From Patescibacteria group bacterium (GTDB taxonomy: Bacteria > Patescibacteria > UBA1384 > CAILIB01): a stretch of 8,529 nt of DNA. A model generated the notes under the pieces. The model saw only the letters and a program-made list of their open reading frames with translations, made no database searches and had not been told where the DNA came from. The stretch is from assembly GCA_020696955.1 (NCBI GenBank), contig JAJFBK010000033.1:1-8529 (forward strand). The letters are read 5' to 3'. Positions 1-4,352 of this stretch are shown here, piece by piece; within the stretch, counting starts at the first letter, position 1; every line of letters starts with the position of its first letter. The translations under genes and the position numbers were made by a program.

Positions 1-1058
1 CAATGTCACGTCCTGATCTTGGGCGACATCTTAGTGATGACATCGATTCAGTAACCGTGGATAGCCTGGTGAAAGCAGTGGCCGAGGGCTTTCCTCTGGT
101 TCATCGCTATTACCGTCTCAAAGCCTCGCTACTTGGCCTTCCTTCTCTTGCCTATCACGAACGCAGCGTTCCTTACGGAACTGACAACTCAAAGTATGCC
201 TACGACGAAGCGGTTCAAATCGTAAAAGGCGCCTTTTTGAAACTGGATCCCGAATTCGCATCCATTTTTCAAGGCTTTTTGGACAATGGCCAAATAGACG
301 TGTTTCCCCGACCGGGCAAACGTGGCGGGGCATTTTGTACCCATGATCTTAAGGTTTTCCCCACCTACATTCTTCTCAACCACACGGATACGCTCCAAGA
401 CGTTCTCACCCTGGCCCACGAGCTGGGTCATGGAATCAATAATGAGCTGATTAGGAAGAGCCAAAACTCCCTTAACTTTGGCACGCCAATGTCAACCGCT
501 GAAGTGGCTAGCACTTTTATGGAAGACTTTGTAATGGAATCAATCATTACCAAGGCCGATGACGAAACTCGGCTTCAGGTCATGATGAAAAAGCTTGATG
601 ATGACATAGGCACCATCTTCCGACAGGTAGCCTGCTACCGGTTTGAACAGGAACTCCATTCATCCTTTAGGAAGGAAGGGTACCTGAGCCATAGCCAGAT
701 AGGCGAGCTGTTCCGTAAGCACATGTCCGCTTACATGGGTGAGGCCGTAGAGCAATCAGAGGGATCTGAAAACTGGTGGATTCAATGGCATCATATCCGC
801 ACCTTCTTTTACGTGTACTCCTACGCCAGCGGCCTGCTAATTTCCAAAGCACTTCAACGAAAGGTAAAGGAGGATCCAAGCTTCATAACTCAGGTCAAAA
901 CCTTTTTAAGCACCGGACTTTCCAAATCCCCTCATTCTCTTTTTATGGAGCTCGGCGTTGACATCAACGATCCCGCTTTTTGGAAGCAAGGAGTGGCTGA
1001 ATTTGAACGTAGCTTAAATGAAGCTGAAGCCTTGGCAAGGTCACTGGGGAAGATCTAG
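1..1058 (+). CDS. M3-family oligoendopeptidase (PepF-like), C-terminal part
   Basis: Zinc metallopeptidase of family M3 (oligoendopeptidase F type), a cytoplasmic enzyme that cleaves short peptides. Residues here are counted from the Met at position 3. The zinc motif HELGH is at residues 139-143, inside LAHELGHGIN. The likely third zinc ligand is Glu167 in the family-typical stretch TAEVASTFME. The C-terminal block WHHIRTFFYVYSYASG (residues 260-275) supplies the His/Tyr residues that line the active site in this family. The frame is open to the left edge. Family members are about 550-600 residues and only 351 are visible, so the Met at position 3 is probably internal and about 250 N-terminal residues lie outside the window. 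All visible catalytic motifs are intact. The gene converges on the EAL-domain gene with one base between the two stop codons, and no terminator is evident. Family assignment is firm; the exact substrate is unknown. Confidence 0.93.
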   Translation, partial: MSRPDLGRHLSDDIDSVTVDSLVKAVAEGFPLVHRYYRLKASLLGLPSLAYHERSVPYGTDNSKYAYDEAVQIVKGAFLKLDPEFASIFQGFLDNGQIDVFPRPGKRGGAFCTHDLKVFPTYILLNHTDTLQDVLTLAHELGHGINNELIRKSQNSLNFGTPMSTAEVASTFMEDFVMESIITKADDETRLQVMMKKLDDDIGTIFRQVACYRFEQELHSSFRKEGYLSHSQIGELFRKHMSAYMGEAVEQSEGSENWWIQWHHIRTFFYVYSYASGLLISKALQRKVKEDPSFITQVKTFLSTGLSKSPHSLFMELGVDINDPAFWKQGVAEFERSLNEAEALARSLGKI

Positions 1059-1059
1059 A

Positions 1060-3111
1060 TCAGGCCAGAACGGAATCCGCTTCATACCCTTTTACCCATT
1101 TTTCAAACTCAGGAGCCGGCAAAGATTTGCTAAAGAAGAATCCTTGGGCATGCTCACACTCAAGCGAAGCGAGATATTTTAGCTGCTTAAGCGTCTCCAC
1201 TCCTTCTGCGCATACCGAAAGGCCAAGGGTATGTCCCATGGAGACTATAGCCTTTACGATTGCCGCATCCCGGTCATCCTCAGTGCAAGCACTGATAAAT
1301 GACTTGTCGATTTTTAGGCGGTCAATATGCAGCTGCTTTAGATAACTCAACGAAGAATAGCCGGTTCCAAAGTCATCAAGCGCCACTTGGATGCCGACCT
1401 TTTTTAGGGCCTTAAGCTTTTCAACCGTGGTGTCTGAGTTTTCCATAGCCAAGGTCTCGGTAATTTCTAACTGCAAAAGATCTGGGCTGATCTTCTTTTC
1501 CTTCAACATGGCCTTTAAGCCCCGGCAAAATCCGGTCTTGTAAAATTGTCTCGGAGAAATATTGACTGCCACGCTTATGGCTCCAAACCCTTTTTCTTTC
1601 CAGGCAATGATTTGCTCGCACACTGAAGCAAGCATCCACTCTCCAAGCGCCACTATCATGCCGCTCTTTTCGGCCAGGGGGATGAAGTCATTTGGAAAGA
1701 TAATTCCTAACCTTGGGTGATTCCAGCGGATCAAGGCTTCAGATTTCGTAACCTTTCCGGTAGTAACGTCGATAATCGGCTGGTAATAGACTATCAGCTC
1801 ATTACGCTCAATGGCTTTCTGGAGATCGTTTTCCAGCTGCAGATCCTGCCATGACTGGGAATGGATGGCGTCGTTATAAAAGTGATAGGTTCCTCTCCCG
1901 GTTTCCTTGGCCCGGTAAAGAGCGGCATCGGCATTCTTAATAAGAGCAGACACTTCTTCCCCATCATCAGGAAAACAGGATACTCCAATACTGATGCCGT
2001 TTAACATTACGAGAAATTCGTCGGCGCCAAAGCGGGCCACAATGTCTTCTTCCTGTTCAAAGCCCGATTTCAGACGCTCCGAAATTTGTCGGATAATGGC
2101 ATCGCCTTGCTCATGGCCCAAAGAGTCGTTTACGATATTGAACCTATCGACATCAAGAAAGAGAACTGCAAGTTTTTCCTTGGTGCGTTTGGCACTGGCT
2201 ATGGCCTGAGTAAGACGACCTTCAAATAGGTTTCTGTTCGGAAGGTCTGTAAGAGTATCATGTAAAGACTGGTAATGAGCCTCTTCTTCCATCCGCTTTT
2301 TCTCAGTAATGTCTGCCAAGAACACAGAAAGACCTTCAGCTGAAGGATAAATACGCACATAAAGCCACTGGCCGGTATTTGAGTAAAACTCCTCGAACTC
2401 CACCGAACTCAAGGTCTCCGCCGCTTGGTGGTACTTCGAATAAAAAGGAGATCCCACTTCCTGTGGGAATTGGTCCCATAAATAACTTCCGATCAGCTCT
2501 TCCCTGGTCTTTCCAAGCAAACTCTCTGCCTGGGCGTTCACATAAGCAAAGCAGCTTGAGTCATCGAGGGCGAAGAATGCATCGGTAATGCTTTCGAGAA
2601 TATGGGTATTGGTAGAGTGCAGTCCTTGCAGATCGTCATGGGCTTTTTGGATCTCTGCTGTCCTTTCTTCAACCCTGCGCTCGAGCAGGTCATGGGATTC
2701 TTTGAGGGAGTTCATGGCCTTATGCTGCTCGATCGAGTAGCGGATAGCCCTTTCCAGAACGGTAGGGGTAATCTGGCCCTTAATCAGGTAGTCGGAAGCC
2801 CCCTCTCGCATGGCTTCGATATCAAGCTCACGATTTTTCTCACCAGTCAAAAGAATGACCGGCTGTCTTGCGCACTTTTGGGCTGCAGCATCTTTAAGAA
2901 GATCCAGCCCCGTAGACTGCCCCAAGCGATAATCAAGCAAATAAATGTCATGCTTTCCCTCACACAAAGCTTTTAAGCCCTCTTCCGGAGTGGAGCACCA
3001 ATCAAGAAGGGCACGCCTGCCCATTCCTTCGGCCAACAATTCCTTGGTAATAATATAATCCTCGGTATCGTCCTCAATAAGCATGACCTTTATAGGCTTT
3101 GAATCAGGCAT
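1060..3111 (-). CDS. Response regulator with PAS, degenerate GGDEF and EAL domains (c-di-GMP phosphodiesterase candidate)
   Basis: Cytoplasmic signalling protein of 683 residues. REC domain (about 7-125): acidic pair D14/D15, phospho-acceptor D60 in YLLDYRLG, T89 and K111. A coiled coil (about 125-165) and a PAS domain (about 168-272) follow. GGDEF domain (about 275-415): D320 and D322 of FLDVDRF and N328/D337 are present. The signature is GADEF (362-366), the I-site RxxD reads QEED (353-356), and only seven residues separate the signature from SIGVS, where about 40 are usual. EAL domain (about 425-675): EAL 458-460, N517, E549, D579/D580, K603, E636 and Q656 are all present. From this I infer an active phosphodiesterase with an inactive or merely GTP-sensing GGDEF half, controlled by phosphorylation from a histidine kinase not in this window. 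The ATG at 3111 is the only good start: an in-frame TAA lies five codons upstream, and no Shine-Dalgarno site sits at the usual distance. Confidence 0.93.
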   Translation of the reverse strand: MPDSKPIKVMLIEDDTEDYIITKELLAEGMGRRALLDWCSTPEEGLKALCEGKHDIYLLDYRLGQSTGLDLLKDAAAQKCARQPVILLTGEKNRELDIEAMREGASDYLIKGQITPTVLERAIRYSIEQHKAMNSLKESHDLLERRVEERTAEIQKAHDDLQGLHSTNTHILESITDAFFALDDSSCFAYVNAQAESLLGKTREELIGSYLWDQFPQEVGSPFYSKYHQAAETLSSVEFEEFYSNTGQWLYVRIYPSAEGLSVFLADITEKKRMEEEAHYQSLHDTLTDLPNRNLFEGRLTQAIASAKRTKEKLAVLFLDVDRFNIVNDSLGHEQGDAIIRQISERLKSGFEQEEDIVARFGADEFLVMLNGISIGVSCFPDDGEEVSALIKNADAALYRAKETGRGTYHFYNDAIHSQSWQDLQLENDLQKAIERNELIVYYQPIIDVTTGKVTKSEALIRWNHPRLGIIFPNDFIPLAEKSGMIVALGEWMLASVCEQIIAWKEKGFGAISVAVNISPRQFYKTGFCRGLKAMLKEKKISPDLLQLEITETLAMENSDTTVEKLKALKKVGIQVALDDFGTGYSSLSYLKQLHIDRLKIDKSFISACTEDDRDAAIVKAIVSMGHTLGLSVCAEGVETLKQLKYLASLECEHAQGFFFSKSLPAPEFEKWVKGYEADSVLA

Positions 3112-3121
3112 TACTGGGCAT
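3104..3121 (-). other. Five-codon leader ORF overlapping the start of the EAL gene
   Basis: On the minus strand an ATG at 3121 opens a frame coding MPSNA and ending at TGA (3106-3104), just inside the EAL gene, whose own ATG is at 3111. The only Shine-Dalgarno-like sequence near the gene, AGGAG (complement of 3131-3135), sits nine bases before this leader ATG and 19 bases before the gene's ATG. This geometry fits termination-reinitiation coupling, in which ribosomes that finish the leader restart on the overlapping ATG. It could also be chance. The sequence facts are direct; the regulatory role is inference. Confidence 0.3.
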
Positions 3122-3244
3122 ACTTAAGTACTCCTAGGCCAACAGGAGCGGACGAGTAAAGGCGGCCATATAGGCCTGACACCAGAGAAAATTGAAGGGC
3201 CGTGGTAGAATTCATGGCGATTTAATTCTTTTTCGTTTACTCAT

Positions 3245-3273
3245 AGAAAAAGAGGCCTAACATGCGCCTCTTT
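3245..3273 (-). terminator. Intrinsic terminator of the DUF883 gene
   Basis: On the minus strand an 8-bp perfect stem (AAAGAGGC at 3273-3266, GCCTCTTT at 3256-3249) encloses a 9-base loop and runs into a tract of five T (3251-3247). It begins nine bases after the TAA stop of the DUF883 gene. Read on the plus strand it is not followed by a T-run, so it acts for the minus-strand gene. Confidence 0.8.
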
Positions 3274-3281
3274 ATTCTCAA

Positions 3282-3614
3282 TTATTCCTTGGAAGAACGG
3301 TGTGACAACAAGCTGGAGAGGGCGGCTCCGACAACCAGGCCCAGGGCGGCTACATGCCAAGGATTTTCTTTGGCATAGTCATTTGCCTTTTGGGTGGTTT
3401 CCTTGCCGGAATCCTTTGCGTCGGTCCATTTTTTCTTCACGTTTTCTGCGGTCTGGTCAAAATAAGTCTTCAGACTTTCAGAGGCTTCATCGATGTATTT
3501 TCTTACCTCGTTTGCAACCTCAGGCTCAGCATCCTGAGAAATCTTTTGAATTTGAGTCTGTATTTCGCGGAGCTGTTTTTTCAACCCCTCGACATCCTTG
3601 TGCGTGTCAGCCAT
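3282..3614 (-). CDS. DUF883 (ElaB/YqjD/YgaM-like) membrane-anchored protein
   Basis: Small protein of 110 residues with the family's two-part layout. The hydrophilic part (about 1-82) is Lys/Glu/Gln-rich and strongly helical, probably coiled-coil. The short C-terminal hydrophobic helix (about 86-104) is preceded by the hallmark KENPWHVAA and followed by a basic tail, SHRSSKE. In E. coli, YqjD and ElaB are tail-anchored inner-membrane proteins that bind ribosomes and rise in stationary phase. That role is family knowledge and not proven here. Start choice: ATG at 3614 with AAGGA (complement of 3621-3625) six bases before it. The gene stands alone, ends in a strong terminator, and is divergent from the GlsB-like gene, another stress-type membrane protein. 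The family is common in Proteobacteria and less expected in the Patescibacteria suggested by the rest of the window. Confidence 0.88.
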   Translation of the reverse strand: MADTHKDVEGLKKQLREIQTQIQKISQDAEPEVANEVRKYIDEASESLKTYFDQTAENVKKKWTDAKDSGKETTQKANDYAKENPWHVAALGLVVGAALSSLLSHRSSKE

Positions 3615-3647
3615 AACAAGTCCTTAATTAGGGTAGTTAAAATAATG

Positions 3648-3676
3648 GTTACACTTATTATTAACTGGTTTGTCTT
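3648..3676 (-). promoter_or_regulatory. Candidate sigma70-type promoter for the DUF883 gene
   Basis: On the minus strand AAGACA (complement of 3671-3676) is followed after 17 bases by TGTAAC (complement of 3648-3653). Each hexamer matches four of six consensus positions. Transcription would start near 3641, giving a leader of about 27 bases that contains the AAGGA ribosome site. Other AT-rich hexamers nearby are possible, so this is a weak call. Confidence 0.3.
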
Positions 3677-3684
3677 TAGGTCAC

Positions 3685-3700
3685 TGTAACATATCTTACA
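3685..3700. promoter_or_regulatory. Operator-like dyad TGTAA-N6-TTACA
   Basis: TGTAACATATCTTACA is a 16-bp near-perfect palindrome with seven of eight pairs matching. It lies in the divergent region between the DUF883 and GlsB-like genes, just upstream of the candidate DUF883 -35 element. The symmetry and length suit a dimeric repressor or activator, but no regulator is encoded in the window. Confidence 0.35.
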
Positions 3701-3713
3701 AAAGCTCAGCTAT

Positions 3714-3733
3714 ACACTCTAGAGAAAGAGTGT
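3714..3733. promoter_or_regulatory. Second dyad, ACACTCT / AGAGTGT
   Basis: Perfect 7-bp inverted repeat with a 6-base spacer (AGAGAA) in the same divergent region. Its centre is 31 bp from the centre of the 3685-3700 dyad, about three helical turns, so both would face the same side of the helix. No T-run follows on either strand, so it is not a standard terminator. An operator role is inferred. Confidence 0.35.
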
Positions 3734-3778
3734 GATTAACCTCACTGATGAGATGATGGATTGGCGGTATGGTATTTG

Positions 3779-3803
3779 TACGAAGCCAAGTGAAGCTTTC
3801 GTA
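3779..3803 (+). promoter_or_regulatory. Hairpin in the leader of the GlsB-like gene
   Basis: TACGAAGC (3779-3786) can pair with GCTTTCGTA (3795-3803), leaving one bulged T and an 8-base loop. It lies 27 bases before the ATG and just upstream of an A-rich stretch and the AAAGGAG ribosome site. It could stabilise the mRNA or tune translation, or be incidental. Confidence 0.25.
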
Positions 3804-3830
3804 GCAAATTAAAAAAATGAAAGGAGTCAT

Positions 3831-4106
3831 ATGGACATTATTGTAGCCCTCTTAGTAGGTGCTCTGATCGGTTGGGTTGCCAGCCTTATCATGAGAACCG
3901 ATTACCAGCAAGGAGCCTTGGCAAACATCCTTATCGGTATCGTGGGTGCAGCCCTAGGACGATGGTTGTTTGCTGATGTATTGGGTCTCGGTGGAGCCGC
4001 TTCCGCAGGCCAGTTGAACCTTATGGGACTCTTCTGGGGAGTAGTAGGAGCAGTGGCCCTGATCGCCATACTCAAGCTTTTCAATCTAATGGGAACAGAA
4101 CGCTAA
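3831..4106 (+). CDS. GlsB/YeaQ/YmgE-family membrane protein (transglycosylase-associated family)
   Basis: Very hydrophobic 91-residue protein of the GlsB/YeaQ/YmgE family, typically 80-90 residues and linked to general or envelope stress. The family name 'transglycosylase-associated' is historical and no enzyme activity is implied. Three membrane helices are visible: about residues 2-20 (with the GALIGWVAS motif), 30-50 (NILIGIVGAALGRWLF) and 65-86. The cytoplasmic first loop holds MRTDYQQGA, matching the family pattern of a charged loop followed by N-[IL]-x-x-G-[IV]-x-G. Start: ATG at 3831 with a strong AAAGGAG four bases upstream, the best ribosome site in the window, suggesting high expression. 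Monocistronic, with a strong terminator 10 bases after the stop. It is divergent from the DUF883 gene, and shared stress control is plausible. Confidence 0.92.
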   Translation: MDIIVALLVGALIGWVASLIMRTDYQQGALANILIGIVGAALGRWLFADVLGLGGAASAGQLNLMGLFWGVVGAVALIAILKLFNLMGTER

Positions 4107-4116
4107 CAGCTCCCTT

Positions 4117-4144
4117 AAAAAAGCCCGGATCTCCGGGCTTTTTT
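4117..4144 (+). terminator. Intrinsic terminator after the GlsB-like gene
   Basis: Perfect 12-bp stem: AAAAAAGCCCGG (4117-4128) pairs with CCGGGCTTTTTT (4133-4144) around the loop ATCT. The GC-rich core plus a run of six T is a textbook Rho-independent terminator. It also isolates the following tRNA gene from read-through. Confidence 0.93.
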
Positions 4145-4181
4145 AGTACCAGAAACAGAATAGGAAAAGAGATAATTCTTT

Positions 4182-4189
4182 GCTACTAT
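4182..4189 (+). promoter_or_regulatory. Extended -10 promoter element of the tRNA-Thr gene
   Basis: TGCTACTAT (from 4181) contains TG-N-TACTAT, an extended -10 with the hexamer at 4184-4189. A start about seven bases downstream (near 4196) would lie only about five bases before the mature tRNA. The -35 region at 17-bp spacing (TAGGAA, 4161-4166) is poor, which fits an extended -10 promoter. Confidence 0.5.
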
Positions 4190-4200
4190 GGCTCTGTCGT

Positions 4201-4276
4201 GCCGCTGTAGCTCAGTTGGTAGAGCAACACTTTCGTAAAGTGGAGGTCGGCGGTTCAAATCCGCCCAGCGGCTCCA
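4201..4276 (+). tRNA. trnT: tRNA-Thr (anticodon CGU, reads ACG)
   Basis: Complete 76-base cloverleaf. The acceptor arm GCCGCTG (4201-4207) pairs with CAGCGGC (4266-4272). The D arm is GCTC/GAGC with loop AGTTGGTA. The anticodon arm is ACACT/AGTGG with loop TTCGTAA, anticodon CGT at 4234-4236. The variable loop is AGGTC, and the T arm is GGCGG/CCGCC with loop TTCAAAT. The discriminator base is T and CCA is encoded (4274-4276). The CGU anticodon assigns threonine. One pair is off: A27 faces G43 at the top of the anticodon stem, and all other stem positions pair. Promoter and terminator flank it closely, so it is a single-gene transcript. Confidence 0.97.
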
Positions 4277-4304
4277 AACCAAATTATCTTTTATTTTTGC
4301 AAAT

Positions 4305-4334
4305 GAAAAAGCCCCCTTTTCAGGGGGCTTTTTC
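4305..4334. terminator. Bidirectional terminator between tRNA-Thr and the surface-protein gene
   Basis: A 13-bp stem, GAAAAAGCCCCCT (4305-4317) with AGGGGGCTTTTTC (4322-4334), around the loop TTTC. It gives a five-T run on either strand. It lies 28 bases after the tRNA and 18 bases after the stop of the convergent minus-strand gene, so it can end both transcripts. Confidence 0.92.
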
Positions 4335-4352
4335 TATCGGGAAAAGTGTTTT

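Noticed and set aside
2602..2976. 124-residue plus-strand frame opposite the REC and linker region
   Set aside because: Lies wholly inside the REC-PAS-GGDEF-EAL gene, which has firm domain evidence. Composition and motif content are those of a shadow frame.
3164..3176. GGCC-ATATA-GGCC symmetric element upstream of the EAL gene
   Set aside because: GGCC is self-palindromic, so the symmetry is cheap. There is no supporting promoter hexamer pair at good spacing.
3354..3689. Hydrophobic 111-residue plus-strand frame opposite the DUF883 gene
   Set aside because: It is antisense to a clearly recognised family member, has no ribosome site, and its hydrophobicity comes from the complement of Lys/Glu-rich codons.
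3745..3773. CTGATG-N17-TATGGT as a promoter for the GlsB-like gene
   Set aside because: The -35 matches only three of six positions and the -10 is mediocre. A promoter must exist in this region, but I cannot place it with confidence.
3753..3812. 19-codon ORF upstream of the GlsB-like gene
   Set aside because: Very short, no Shine-Dalgarno site, contains the leader hairpin, and does not overlap the gene's start, so no coupling argument supports it.
4201..4276. tRNA-Thr as an integration (att) site of a mobile element
   Set aside because: No integrase gene and no second copy of the tRNA 3' end were seen in the window, and the flanking terminators and genes look ordinary.
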